Shown here one piece after another: positions 38,701 through 47,136 of a DNA stretch of 64,000 bases (position 1 is its first letter; each line of letters begins with the position of its first letter). Source of the stretch: PLGF01 sp052139695 (GTDB taxonomy: Bacteria; Verrucomicrobiota; Verrucomicrobiia; Limisphaerales; Palsa-1400). The position numbers and the translations under genes are program-made. A model generated the notes under the pieces. The model was not told the DNA's origin. It was given only the letters and a program-made list of their open reading frames with translations, and did not search any database. The DNA is taken from NCBI GenBank assembly GCA_052139695.1, contig JBKQWF010000307.1, positions 1 to 64,000 on the forward strand. The letters are read 5' to 3'.

Positions 38701-38834
38701 GACGGAACGGCTTGATGAACATGCCCCAGCGCTTGGCTGATGTCAGAGGCGGCTGCCGGATCGAGAGCCATCCGGGCCAGGGCGCGACCGTCGAGTTTAG
38801 GGTCCCCTTTCCATCACCGGAGGGGCGCACGTGA
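35757..38834 (+). CDS. Propeller-type periplasmic sensor histidine kinase
   Basis: This protein of about 1025 residues has a signal (CAWVLAVAVGSFALEA), then two seven-bladed two-component-regulator propellers recognisable by repeated GLPDNSV, WIGT and RFDG units (to about residue 680). A Y_Y_Y domain (FRHKLDGFDADWMETG), one membrane helix and a cytoplasmic kinase follow. The HisKA_3-type phosphoacceptor is in RIARNMHDEIGSKLTKIS and the HATPase ends GGRNGLMNMPQRL. ATG 35757 fits the signal peptide better than ATG 35715. It overlaps the response regulator by four bases. Such sensors commonly control glycan use, which fits the GH2 gene behind it. Confidence 0.92.
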   Translation: MVFTKSFRHGWCAWVLAVAVGSFALEARSDDLGAELQDFAVRTWSKADGLPNGSVTVIQQTQDGYLWVGTAAGLVRFDGVKFTEVPLAKGGLNQPVAVTALCEDAAGFVWIGTEDQGLFCWKDDRVQHYGTAEGLLDQNVTSLTLDAAGRLWIGTRRGVNRREGGRFEAFTTRDGLPDNSVSSVHAAKSGTVWITTAGGMCRFVAGRISRFYFPATDQERQEEFIGAYEDRRGHLWAFCATYLINLAEGKRINYFPGEKSAMTRIWSLCEGRGGRLWIGASGRGVFGFDGTKFQPVTLNEGRWPSDVRTICEDREGNLWLGISDGVLAQLRPQRFALFARSHGLPAGAATCAMTDALNRVYAGMESGGLFGSIGDRFEKVSDDSRWLGQDLVSSACAGSDGSLWVGTAGNGLYQLKDGRAVAYSTANGLSDDCVLAVCTDAQGAVWAGTRAGALHRFQGGSVSTFTSADGLPGSPITALLPAWKGGLWVGTESGALIRSDDSFRSVTVAKLAERLKGNAILGLCDGPGHALWIAGPGGLGCLMENRCLSWDDRDGLLDDCVSGVVQDAEANLWLLMPQGLCRIASNSVAAALGQSGRLKPKLLFETEPGPDRTFNPGWPRAVQSPEGRLWFATASGLVGVDARGWETEEPEPQVRLEAVFVNNEPVPVTAAKRSGSDAGAAQPVRFPGGLRSLEFQVTGLISFEAPNKIRFRHKLDGFDADWMETGPERRVHYGRLPSGTYNFHVTACNAEGVWDDQGVSLEFIIPTPFWRTPAMLVLYSLAVVGGAAGSVRLVSHRRLRRRLAKLEQQQAMERERMRIARNMHDEIGSKLTKISFLSERLKMESRPMGAAPGDKIDSIATTSRDLLKALDEMVWAVNPHNDTLEHLASYLSQCAGEYFENTPVECQLRVQSELPSLSVSAEFRHNIFLAFEESLSNVLKHAHASRVEVLITFEQGCLQIRVRDNGIGFTPVARNGSSAGGGRNGLMNMPQRLADVRGGCRIESHPGQGATVEFRVPFPSPEGRT

Positions 38835-39469
38835 ACAAGGTCATTACTATTTCCATCGTGGATGACGCACTCGACCTCCGGGAGAATATTGAGGGTTACC
38901 TGGGCGCCTTCCCCGAGTTTCGCTGCATCGCCGCTTATGCCACCGCCCAGGAGGCGCTGGAGGGCCTGGTTAAAAACCCGCCTGACGTCGTCCTCATGGA
39001 CATCAATCTCGGCGAGCATTCTCCGGACGGGATCGAGTGCGTGCGCGCCCTGAAAACACTGCTGCCCAACGTTCTGATCGTCATGTTGACAGTCTTTGAG
39101 GACAGCGAAAAAATCTTCCGCGCTTTGGCGGCCGGCGCCACTGGCTACCTGCTCAAACGCCAGCGCCCGGAGGAGCTGCTCGCGGCCATCCGGGAAGTCG
39201 CGGCGGGCGGCGCGCCCATGTCAACCTCCATTGCCCGCAAGGTGGTCCATTCCTTTCAATCCGCTCCGCCGCACGGGGTTGAATCCTCCGAATTGTCGCA
39301 ACGCGAATTGGAGGTCTTGCAAGGGCTGGCGCAAGGGCTGGCCTACAAACAAATTGCCGATCAACTCAACGTCAGCATCCACACCGTCCGCAATTACATC
39401 CGCCGCGTCTATGAGAAATTGCACGTCCGCTCCCGCACCGAGGCGGTGGTCAAATTCCTCAAAACATGA
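38831..39469 (+). CDS. NarL/FixJ-family response regulator
   Basis: This 212-residue regulator has a receiver domain with acidic pair (SIVDDALD), phosphoacceptor Asp in VVLMDINLG and Lys in YLLKRQRP, then a LuxR-type HTH (LSQRELEVLQGLAQGLAYKQIADQL). GTG start at 38831 overlaps the kinase stop (GTGA). Its own TGA overlaps the ATG of the GH2 gene. It is the obvious partner of the propeller kinase and probably activates glycan-related promoters, possibly its own. Confidence 0.93.
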   Translation: MNKVITISIVDDALDLRENIEGYLGAFPEFRCIAAYATAQEALEGLVKNPPDVVLMDINLGEHSPDGIECVRALKTLLPNVLIVMLTVFEDSEKIFRALAAGATGYLLKRQRPEELLAAIREVAAGGAPMSTSIARKVVHSFQSAPPHGVESSELSQRELEVLQGLAQGLAYKQIADQLNVSIHTVRNYIRRVYEKLHVRSRTEAVVKFLKT

Positions 39470-41730
39470 GCCTTTTTCTTCGGCAGGCGCTTTTGCTGGC
39501 TCTCTCGGGGACGGTGCTCCACCCCTTCGCCATCCCGGCGCAAACGGCCCCGGCATGGCAACCAGGCAAGGCCCCGCTCATGACGCGCTGGGCTTCGGGC
39601 GTGAATCCAACCAATTCCCACCCGGAATATCCCCGCCCACAAATGGCGCGGCCAGACTGGCTCAATCTGAACGGCTTGTGGGACTACGCTGTCCGCCCGA
39701 TGGCTTCAGGCGCCCCAACAAGTTACGATGGGCAGATACTTGTCCCCTTTCCGATTGAATCGGCCCTGTCAGGTGTCATGGAGCCGCTGGGACCCGCTGA
39801 CGCGCTGTGGTATCGGCGCGCGGCGCAAATTCCTCCGCAATGGAAAGGCCGCCGCGTCCGCCTGCAATTCGGAGCCGTGGACTGGCAGTGCAAGGTCATC
39901 GTCAATGGCCGCGACGTCGGCCAGCATCGCGGCGGATATGACCGCTTTGCCTTTGATATTACCGACTGCCTCCATTGGGATCGTCCGGAAGAGATCGTCG
40001 TGGTGGACACGGACCCGACCGAAGGCGATCAACCGCGCGGCAAACAATCGCTTCGTCCCCAGGGCATTTTTTATTCGGCCAATTCGGGTATTTGGCAGAC
40101 GGTTTGGCTTGAGCCGGTGCCGGAAGTTTGCATCAACAGCCTGTGGCTGACTCCGAGCGTGGAGGCACAGGGATTGCGCCTCCACGTGGCAGTCAACAGC
40201 CTGGCGGATGACTTGCAGGTAGAGGCCCTTGCCCTGGATGGTGGCTCGGCCGCCGGACATGTCGCGGGCCCGGCGCGGGGCGAGTTAGTCCTGCCCCTGG
40301 CCAAACCAAAACTCTGGTCGCCAGACTCGCCGTTTCTCTACGATCTGCAAGTCATCTTGAAAAAGGGGGAACGGGAGGTGGACCGGGTTTCGAGTTATTT
40401 TGGGATGAGAAAGGTTGCTTTGCAGACCGACGCCCAGGGAATGGCGCGCATTACCTTAAACGGACAGCCTCTCTTCCAAATCGGAACCCTGGATCAGGGC
40501 TTCTGGCCGGACGGCATTTACACGGCGCCGACGGATGACGCCCTCCGCTCCGACATCGCTTTTCTCAAGGCAGCCGGTTTCAATCTGGCGCGCAAACATG
40601 TCAAGATCGAGCCGGACCGATGGTATTATTGGTGCGACAAGTTGGGACTCTTGGTATGGCAGGACATGCCGAGCGGCAACAACGCCACTGCGGAAGGACA
40701 ACGTGAATTCGAGACAGAATTGCATCACATGGTCAAAGACCTTTACAACCATCCTTCCATCCTCCTCTGGGTTCTCTTTAACGAAGGCTGGGGCCAATAT
40801 GACACGCAACGCTTAACCCAATCTCTCAAGACATTGGACCCCTCGCGCCTGGTGGATGAGGCCAGCGGCTGGACCGACACGCACGTGGGCGACATTGTCG
40901 ATGGCCACAGTTATCCCGGCCCCGCGGCAGTGGAACCGGAGGCCCGCCGCGCCACGGTGGTGGGCGAATTTGGAGGATTGGGCATCATCCCCGAAAGCCA
41001 CTGCTGGTCAACCATTCACAACTGGGCCTATCGCATGGAGCCGGACGCCAAGAGCCTGGGCAATGACTTCCTGGCCTTGCTTGGGCAAGTGTGGTGCCTG
41101 CATCACCTCCACGGTTTGAGCGCCGCGGTCTATACCCAGACGACGGACGTTGAAACCGAGTGCAACGGCCTTCTCAGCTTCGACCGGGCGGTGGCCAAAT
41201 TATCCCCCGAACTGCTCGCCCAGGCCAATTTAGCCGGCCGTTACCAGACCTCCGGTCGGGTTATTGTCCCCGATGCAATCTCCGCCAACGTGGTCTGGAG
41301 CTACACCTTCCAAAAGCCGGGAACGGATTGGTTTATGCCCGGTTACCAGCCCCTTGGATGGATGGAGGGCGCGGCCGGCTTTGGCACTCCGGGGACTCCG
41401 GGAGCGCTGGTCCACACGGTTTGGGACACGGACGACATTTGGCTACGGCGCCAGTTTACGCTGGGCGAGGAGGACCTGCGCGGACTTAAACTGGAGGCGC
41501 ATCACGACGATGACCTTGAGGTTTATCTCAATGGCGTGCTGGCCGCCAGCCTCCCGGGATATATCGTCCATTACGAGGAATTCGATTTGCGCCCTGAGGC
41601 CGCCGCCACGCTCAAACCCGGCGTCAACACGCTGGCTGTCCATTGCCACCAAAAAACCGCGGGGCAGTACGTTGATGCCGGATTAGTCGTGCCAGACGCG
41701 GGAGTGGGAGGCAATCCGTCGCCTCCCTAA
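39466..41730 (+). CDS. Secreted glycoside hydrolase family 2 protein
   Basis: This 754-residue enzyme has a signal peptide (QALLLALSGTVLHPFAIPAQ), a jelly-roll sugar-binding domain (about 50-220), an Ig-like domain and a TIM barrel. The acid/base Glu is in VLFNEGWGQYD and the nucleophile Glu in VVGEFGGLG, both in the expected GH2 places. Activity may be beta-galactosidase, beta-glucuronidase or beta-mannosidase; the sequence does not decide. It is coupled by ATGA overlap to the response regulator, unusual for a secreted enzyme, and may be the main output or sensor-ligand processor. Confidence 0.9.
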   Translation: MSLFLRQALLLALSGTVLHPFAIPAQTAPAWQPGKAPLMTRWASGVNPTNSHPEYPRPQMARPDWLNLNGLWDYAVRPMASGAPTSYDGQILVPFPIESALSGVMEPLGPADALWYRRAAQIPPQWKGRRVRLQFGAVDWQCKVIVNGRDVGQHRGGYDRFAFDITDCLHWDRPEEIVVVDTDPTEGDQPRGKQSLRPQGIFYSANSGIWQTVWLEPVPEVCINSLWLTPSVEAQGLRLHVAVNSLADDLQVEALALDGGSAAGHVAGPARGELVLPLAKPKLWSPDSPFLYDLQVILKKGEREVDRVSSYFGMRKVALQTDAQGMARITLNGQPLFQIGTLDQGFWPDGIYTAPTDDALRSDIAFLKAAGFNLARKHVKIEPDRWYYWCDKLGLLVWQDMPSGNNATAEGQREFETELHHMVKDLYNHPSILLWVLFNEGWGQYDTQRLTQSLKTLDPSRLVDEASGWTDTHVGDIVDGHSYPGPAAVEPEARRATVVGEFGGLGIIPESHCWSTIHNWAYRMEPDAKSLGNDFLALLGQVWCLHHLHGLSAAVYTQTTDVETECNGLLSFDRAVAKLSPELLAQANLAGRYQTSGRVIVPDAISANVVWSYTFQKPGTDWFMPGYQPLGWMEGAAGFGTPGTPGALVHTVWDTDDIWLRRQFTLGEEDLRGLKLEAHHDDDLEVYLNGVLAASLPGYIVHYEEFDLRPEAAATLKPGVNTLAVHCHQKTAGQYVDAGLVVPDAGVGGNPSPP

Positions 41731-41849
41731 GAAGCCGCAAGATTCATTTCGCGGCGGCGTATTGGAGTTTGAAGTGCTTATGTCAAATCAGTATCAGTAA
41801 ATCGCCAGGCAAACGAAAAAACTCCCTGGCTCAATAACACCATCATAGC

Positions 41850-42227
41850 ATGAACCTATTAACGAACTTGCGGACGGCGGCGCATTCGATGATGCGCTGG
41901 TCGATGATTGGCGGCGCGGTGCTTGGCCTTGCGGGCTGCATCGAACATTCGGAAACAGCCTACCATGACGCGGAGCGCGTCAAGGTGCAGTTCGAGAGCG
42001 AGAAGGCTGGACGCGTCTTCTACGAGGCCTTGAGCAAAATGCCCTTCCATGACCGCGCCGAATCTCATACCGAGGTTTCCATTCCGGTCCTCTTTGACAA
42101 CAAATACACCGTCAAAGCCGGCGAGAATGAAAAATTCAACGAAGCGGTGCGGCGCTGCGATTCCAACAGGGATGGGATGATCACCGAGGTCGAAGCGGAG
42201 ATTTTTGCCAGCCAATTTTCTTTATAG
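41850..42227 (+). CDS. Small EF-hand lipoprotein
   Basis: This 125-residue protein has a basic n-region and lipobox LGLAGC. Its C-terminus carries a canonical 12-residue calcium loop (DSNRDGMITEVE) with Asp, Asn, Asp, Gly and Glu at ligand positions. The middle, SIPVLFDNKYTVKAGEN, is beta-like. Probably a calcium-binding envelope protein. I do not recognise a named family. Single gene. Confidence 0.7.
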   Translation: MNLLTNLRTAAHSMMRWSMIGGAVLGLAGCIEHSETAYHDAERVKVQFESEKAGRVFYEALSKMPFHDRAESHTEVSIPVLFDNKYTVKAGENEKFNEAVRRCDSNRDGMITEVEAEIFASQFSL

Positions 42228-42288
42228 CCCCCCCACCGCGGCCAAGTGTAAATGTAAGTAAAGTGTTCCACAGTAGGCGAGTTGCTTT

Positions 42289-43491
42289 ATGAAAACTCTC
42301 ATCGCTGATAAGTTTCCCCAAGCTCACTTGGGCCGCATCGTCTCCCTTGGCTGCGATGTGGCTTATCATCCGGGCGTTTCCATCGCGGAATTGCCCGCGC
42401 TGGCCGCGGATGCGGAAATCCTGGTGGTGCGCGGCAAGAAAGTCACGACGGCGACACTCGAAGCGGCGCATAAACTGGCGCTGGTGTTGCGGGCGGGCGC
42501 AGGCGTCAATACGATTGACACCAAGACCGCCAGCGCGCGCGGCATTTTCATCAGCAATTGCCCGGGCAAGAATTCGATCGCGGTCGCGGAATTGGTCTTC
42601 GCATTGCTCCTGGCGATCGATCGGCGCATACCCGACAATACCGCCACTCTGCGGGCGGGGCTTTGGAATAAAAAGGAGTTCTCAAAGGCCGATGGTGTTT
42701 ACGGGAAGACGTTGGGCGTCGTCGGTGCCGGCAGCATTGGGCGCGAGGTAATCCGCCGGGCGCAGGCGTTCGGCTTGCGCGTCATCGCTTGGTCGCGCTC
42801 GCTGACGGCCGCCGGGGCGGCGGCATTGGAGATTGAGCGCCGGGAAAACGTGGATGACCTTTTTCGAGAAGCGGACATTGTCACGGTGCATCTCGCGTTG
42901 AAGGAGGAAACGCGGAAGCTGGTCAATGCCGCCCGGCTTGGACTCATGAAGCCGCGCGCGATTTTTATCAACACCTCGCGCGGCGAAGTGGTTGACCAGG
43001 CGGCTTTGCGCGAGGCGGTCGCGGCCGGACGCATTCGCGCCGGGTTGGATGTTTTCGACCCGGAACCGGCGGAAGGCGAAGGCCCGTTCGACGATCCGAT
43101 TTTGCCGTTGCCCCATTTCTACGGCACGCACCACATCGGGGCGTCCACGGAGCAGGCCCAAAACGCGATCGCCGACGAGACCGTGCGCGTGATCGAAATG
43201 TTTGTGAAAACGGGCGTGGTCCTGAACTGCGTCAACCTCGCCGCCCGCACGCCGGCCAAATGGCAATTGGTGGTGCGGCATCGCGACCGGGTCGGGGTGC
43301 TGGCGTTTGTCATGGGTGAGATTCGCAAGGCAGGGCTGAATATTGAAGAGGTGCAGAACGTGATTTTCGATGGCGCCCTGGCCGCCAGCTGCCGCATTCA
43401 ACTTACGGGGGGCGTTCCGTCCGCGCTGGTGGAGACGCTGCGCAACGGCAATTCGGACATCATCGGAGTGGATCTTCTGCAAATTGTTTGA
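42289..43491 (+). CDS. serA: D-3-phosphoglycerate dehydrogenase-like 2-hydroxyacid dehydrogenase
   Basis: This 400-residue enzyme has the NAD-binding GVVGAGSIGREVIRRA, the catalytic Arg in FINTSRGEVVDQ, the Glu in DPEPAEGEG and the His in THHIGASTEQAQNA. A C-terminal ACT-like domain (about 325-400, RDRVGVLAFVMGEIRKAGLNIEE) is of the type that binds serine for feedback control in SerA. First step of serine synthesis is the likely role. The substrate assignment rests on the ACT domain. Single gene followed by a family A repeat. Confidence 0.85.
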   Translation: MKTLIADKFPQAHLGRIVSLGCDVAYHPGVSIAELPALAADAEILVVRGKKVTTATLEAAHKLALVLRAGAGVNTIDTKTASARGIFISNCPGKNSIAVAELVFALLLAIDRRIPDNTATLRAGLWNKKEFSKADGVYGKTLGVVGAGSIGREVIRRAQAFGLRVIAWSRSLTAAGAAALEIERRENVDDLFREADIVTVHLALKEETRKLVNAARLGLMKPRAIFINTSRGEVVDQAALREAVAAGRIRAGLDVFDPEPAEGEGPFDDPILPLPHFYGTHHIGASTEQAQNAIADETVRVIEMFVKTGVVLNCVNLAARTPAKWQLVVRHRDRVGVLAFVMGEIRKAGLNIEEVQNVIFDGALAASCRIQLTGGVPSALVETLRNGNSDIIGVDLLQIV

Positions 43492-43510
43492 TGGCAACGG
43501 ATTAAATCGG

Positions 43511-43565
43511 CTCTCTGGACGGCTCTCCGAGGCGTCCGTGGTCGCCTCGGCGAGGCGACCCTACC
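43511..43565. repeat. Palindromic repeat family A, copy 3
   Basis: A perfect 10-bp-arm palindrome at 43540-43560 (GGTCGCCTCG, G, CGAGGCGACC) followed by CTACC. The upstream block GGACGGCTC...GAGGCGTCC is a second stem related to that of copies 1 and 2. Confidence 0.8.
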
Positions 43566-43672
43566 TTCAACCCCGCCGCCAATATGGGATTACAATTTAC
43601 CTCTAATTGCCTTTGTTTTTCTCTTTACAGAACAGGGCCTTTGGTATATCAGTGTTGTCAGTCGGAGAAGGT

Positions 43673-44167
43673 ATGAAAGTTCTGCTCCATGGAATGCGCG
43701 TTTGGGTCGCGTTCGGTCTTGTGCTGGCAGGGTTGCCGTTGCACGGCCAGACGGCCATCTCTCCGTATCGCGCGCTCCGTCCGATCATGCCGGATCCCAA
43801 TCAGCGCAACGCGCCTTCCAGTGTTAGCTCCGCCGACCTCGGATCCAACGAGACTGCCGCCGCCGCGCCCTCCAAGCGTGCCGTGGGACTGAGGGTGGAC
43901 CCGTCCCTTGCGCCTTCAAAGTTGAAAGTGCTAGGGACAATTGAAGGGATCAAGGGAACTCTTTACGTGACCAATGTCGGCCCGGTGTCCGTGACTCCCT
44001 CAGTGCAATTGATGGTTTGCGACACGCGAGGGGGCAAGGTCGGGATGCTTTCCAAAATCGGCGAAGCGCTGGCTGCCGGGGACAGTGAGAAAATCGAGGT
44101 TTTGGCGACCAACTTAAACGCGGCGGACTTGAAGTTGATGAAACTGGCCGTGGCGCAGAACCGTTAA
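43673..44167 (+). CDS. Secreted hypothetical protein
   Basis: This 164-residue protein has a signal peptide (WVAFGLVLAGLPLHGQTA), a low-complexity Ser/Ala/Pro stretch and a beta-rich C-terminal domain (LGTIEGIKGTLYVTNVGPVSVTPSVQLMV). Start at ATG 43673 has GGAGAAGG just upstream. I do not recognise a family; the VTNxGxxxVTP pattern suggests an Ig-like fold. Confidence 0.65.
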   Translation: MKVLLHGMRVWVAFGLVLAGLPLHGQTAISPYRALRPIMPDPNQRNAPSSVSSADLGSNETAAAAPSKRAVGLRVDPSLAPSKLKVLGTIEGIKGTLYVTNVGPVSVTPSVQLMVCDTRGGKVGMLSKIGEALAAGDSEKIEVLATNLNAADLKLMKLAVAQNR

Positions 44168-44270
44168 GGCATATTTTGGGCCTTTGGGAAAACCGCATTC
44201 CTGCCGATAGATCAAACGATCGAACGATTGGCGCGCCTGAATTGGCGTTTGTCCAACCCTTCGTTACAAA

Positions 44271-45461
44271 ATGAAGCGCATCCTATTTGTGGGCGGCGAG
44301 GCGGCTGTTTACGAAGAGTTCCAGGCCCAAAACAGCGCGCCGCAGGCCGCTTGGATTGCGCAGCGAGCCGCTTCGGCAGAAGAAGCGCTGGCGTCGTGCG
44401 GCCAGACGAGCTTTGATGCCGTTGTCGCCGATGTCTGCCTCGCGGGCATGAGCGGCACTGACTTGCTCGACGCGTTGATCCAGCGGCAACCCGGCGCGAT
44501 GCGCATCGTCCTCTCCGACATGACCGACACGGAGAACACGATGAAGTGCCTCGGCCATGCACATTATCATCTTTTAAAACCCTGCTCTTCCACCACCATC
44601 CTGACCGCGCTGGAGCGGGCGTTCGCGCGCCGGTCCTGGCTGCCGAGCGAACCTTTGCAAGGGCTGCTGGCGCAAATGCGCCATGTGCCCAGCCCGCCCG
44701 AGGCCTATTTTCAAGTCGTTGAGGAGATGAACCTTCCCTCGTGTTCGATTGAGAAGATCGCGGCTGTGATCGCGCAAGATCCCGCCATCACGGCCAAAGT
44801 ATTGCAGTTGGCCAACTCCGCTACGTTTGGATTGGAGTTGAGTGTCGTCCGGCCGGTGGAAGCCATCGGCTTTATCGGATTGGAAACGACGAGGGCGATT
44901 GTGCTGCTGGCTCATACCTATTCGGCCTTTGAAGACCTCGAGTTGACGGGTTTTTCCATGGAGGAGTTGTGGCGGCACTCGGTGCGGGTGGGACAATTGG
45001 CGCAACGCATTGCCGGGATGGAGAGCGCGGCAACAGAGACAACCGAGCAGGCTTTCGCGGCGGGGCTGCTGCACGACATCGGCAAGCTGCTGCTGGCCGC
45101 CAATATGCCTGAGGTTTTTGGCCAAGCCGTGCAGAAAGCGCGGAAGCAACATTGCAATTTTTGGGAGGCGGAAGCGCAACTCCTCCCCGGGGTGGGCCAC
45201 GCCGAGCTGGGCGCGACCGTTCTGGGCATCTGGGGATTGCCTGTTTCCATCACCGAGGCCGTGGCGCTGCATCATTGCCCCTGGCGTCGGCGCAAGGAAA
45301 CCTTTGGCGCGGTGACCGCTGTCCACGCCGCCAATGTTCTGGAGCACGAGGCGCACCCGGACCCGACGATCATTCTGCCTTCGCTGATCAATACCGCATA
45401 CCTGAAGGAATTGGGCCTGGGTGACCGGGTGGAGATTTGGCGCGATAAGTGCCAGGCTTGA
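44271..45461 (+). CDS. Response regulator with HDOD domain
   Basis: This 396-residue protein joins a receiver domain (Asp in AVVADVCLAGMSG; Lys in HLLKPCSS) to an HDOD domain (about 140-340, with QDPAITAKVLQLANSATFG and LLHDIGKLLLAANMP). HDOD outputs are usually catalytically inactive relatives of HD hydrolases involved in signalling. The N-terminal acidic pair of the receiver is poorly conserved (FVGGEA), so phosphorylation may be weak. No kinase is adjacent on the same strand. Confidence 0.88.
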   Translation: MKRILFVGGEAAVYEEFQAQNSAPQAAWIAQRAASAEEALASCGQTSFDAVVADVCLAGMSGTDLLDALIQRQPGAMRIVLSDMTDTENTMKCLGHAHYHLLKPCSSTTILTALERAFARRSWLPSEPLQGLLAQMRHVPSPPEAYFQVVEEMNLPSCSIEKIAAVIAQDPAITAKVLQLANSATFGLELSVVRPVEAIGFIGLETTRAIVLLAHTYSAFEDLELTGFSMEELWRHSVRVGQLAQRIAGMESAATETTEQAFAAGLLHDIGKLLLAANMPEVFGQAVQKARKQHCNFWEAEAQLLPGVGHAELGATVLGIWGLPVSITEAVALHHCPWRRRKETFGAVTAVHAANVLEHEAHPDPTIILPSLINTAYLKELGLGDRVEIWRDKCQA

Positions 45462-45606
45462 AGGCGCGCCCGCCGGGCCCCGCTGATGGAATCCCTCGTC
45501 TGAGACATCCGCCATTTCAGTAATTCGACAAAAAAAGGCCGCCAATGGTTTGCGAGCGCCGCTTTTTTTGTCCGCTTTTCTGCTTCGGCGGTTTCTGTAT
45601 GATGAA

Positions 45607-47004
45607 ATGAAGATGAGCGAGGATGCCACATTGCTGCGGGAGTATGTGGAGAACAGCTCCGAGCCGGCGTTCACCGCTTTGGTGGAGCGCTACGTTAACC
45701 TCGTTTATGCCGCGGCGTGGCGGATTGCCAACCAGGACTCCCAGCTCGCGCAGGACGTGGCGCAAAGCGTCTTCACCGATTTCGCTGTCAAAGCAAGGGC
45801 GTTGCCGCGCGACGCGCATCTCGGCGGCTGGCTTTATAGACACGCCAGTTTTCTGGCGGCCAACGCGGTGCGAAAAGAGCAACGGCGGCGGACCCGTGAA
45901 AGGCAAGCGTGCGAGATGAATATGGCCAATGACGAATCGGCGATTTGGTCCAGCGTCAGCCCTCTTCTTGACGAGGCGATGCGTCACTTGGGAGCCAAGG
46001 ATGGCCGGGCGGTGGTGTTGCGGTTTTTTGAGCAAAAATCGTTTGTGGCGGTGGGGGAAGCGCTCGGTATTAGCGAGGAAGCGGCACGCAAACGAGTGGA
46101 CCGTGCGCTGGAGAAGTTGCGCGGCTTTTTCGCGCGGCGCGGATTGAGTGTTTCCGCGGCGGTATTGGGCAGCGCTCTGGAAAGTTATGGCGCCGCGGCC
46201 GCGCCCGCGGGTTTGGCCTCCATGGTGGCGAGCGCCGCGCTGGCGGGAGCGGCGGCCAACGGCGCCGCCGGTTGTTCACTACTAAGTCTTATGATCATCA
46301 CGAAAACAAAAATTGCCGCGGCAGCCATCACGACTGCCCTGGCGGCGGCGATCGTCATTCAATCTCAAGAGAATTCACGCCTTCAGCGCGAGCTGCGCCA
46401 GGAGGCGGCACGATTGGAGACGCTTCGGGCCGAAAACGAACGGCTGAGCCAGCCGCATCCAGTCGCGGCGCCGGAGTTGAACCCAAACCAGCTTCGGGAA
46501 TTGGCGCGCTTGCGAGCGGAAGTGGGCGGGCTGAAAGACCGGTTAAAAAACGCGAAGCAGCCTGCGACAGAGGCAAAACCGGGCGCGGCCAGAAAACCTT
46601 CGGCTGAGGAAACGGATGATCCGGCTGACGAGCAACGGAAAATGGCGATCGCCAAAATGGACTTCGCGAAACAATGGACGCTGGCCTTTTTTATGTTTGC
46701 CCAGGACCACCAGGGAGCGTGCCCAACCAATTTCGATCAAGCTGCCGCCTATTTTCACCAGGATCCGCTTGACAAAGATGTGACGACGAATCAGTTCCAG
46801 TTGTTTTACCAAGGAACGCTCGCCCAAATCACGAATCCCGCCAATACCATCGTTTTGGGAGAAACCGAGCCGTTGGAGGGGCCCAGCGGCGGCTGGCTAA
46901 AAGCGTATGGTTTTGCCGATGGCCATTCGGAATATCACATGGAACCGGACGGCAATTTCGCGCTCTGGGAAAGCCAGCACATTCAGCCCCCCGCTGGCCA
47001 GTGA
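45607..47004 (+). CDS. ECF sigma factor fused to TM, coiled coil and pseudopilin-like tail
   Basis: The first 185 residues form an ECF sigma factor: region 2 with LVERYVNLVYAAAWRIANQD and region 4 with AVGEALGISEEAARKRVDRALEKLRGFF. An Ala-rich stretch and a membrane segment (AAAAITTALAAAIVIQS) follow, then a coiled coil (to about 350) and a C-terminal domain with DHQGACPTNFDQAAAYF and YGFADGHSEYHM, reminiscent of secreted type II pseudopilin-like (H-X9-DG) proteins. The C-terminal half should be outside the cytoplasm, so it probably tethers and senses for the sigma domain. ATG 45607 or 45613 are equally good. Confidence 0.8.
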   Translation: MKMSEDATLLREYVENSSEPAFTALVERYVNLVYAAAWRIANQDSQLAQDVAQSVFTDFAVKARALPRDAHLGGWLYRHASFLAANAVRKEQRRRTRERQACEMNMANDESAIWSSVSPLLDEAMRHLGAKDGRAVVLRFFEQKSFVAVGEALGISEEAARKRVDRALEKLRGFFARRGLSVSAAVLGSALESYGAAAAPAGLASMVASAALAGAAANGAAGCSLLSLMIITKTKIAAAAITTALAAAIVIQSQENSRLQRELRQEAARLETLRAENERLSQPHPVAAPELNPNQLRELARLRAEVGGLKDRLKNAKQPATEAKPGAARKPSAEETDDPADEQRKMAIAKMDFAKQWTLAFFMFAQDHQGACPTNFDQAAAYFHQDPLDKDVTTNQFQLFYQGTLAQITNPANTIVLGETEPLEGPSGGWLKAYGFADGHSEYHMEPDGNFALWESQHIQPPAGQ

Positions 47005-47040
47005 TCAAAAATCGCGAACGTTCTATGCGTGCGGTCAAAA

Positions 47041-47100
47041 GTGCCGCGCAAGGGAGCGTTACTCCGTGCGCGCCGCCCCTGGAGTTTGGACGTTTTTGGA
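47041..47100. repeat. Dispersed repeat family D, copy 2
   Basis: Imperfect hairpin (GCGCAAGGGAG ... CTCCGTGCGC) followed by GGAGTTTGGACGTTTTT. It shares CCG(C/T)GCGCGCC-type and GGAGTTTGGA blocks with 17855-17915. Confidence 0.55.
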
Positions 47101-47136
47101 GAGGCCGTTGGCGTGAAACAGGTTTATTCCGGTTGG

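Noticed and set aside
45530..45590. A-run/T-run inverted segment as a terminator after the HDOD gene
   Set aside because: The GC stem between the runs pairs poorly, so a terminator call is not supported.
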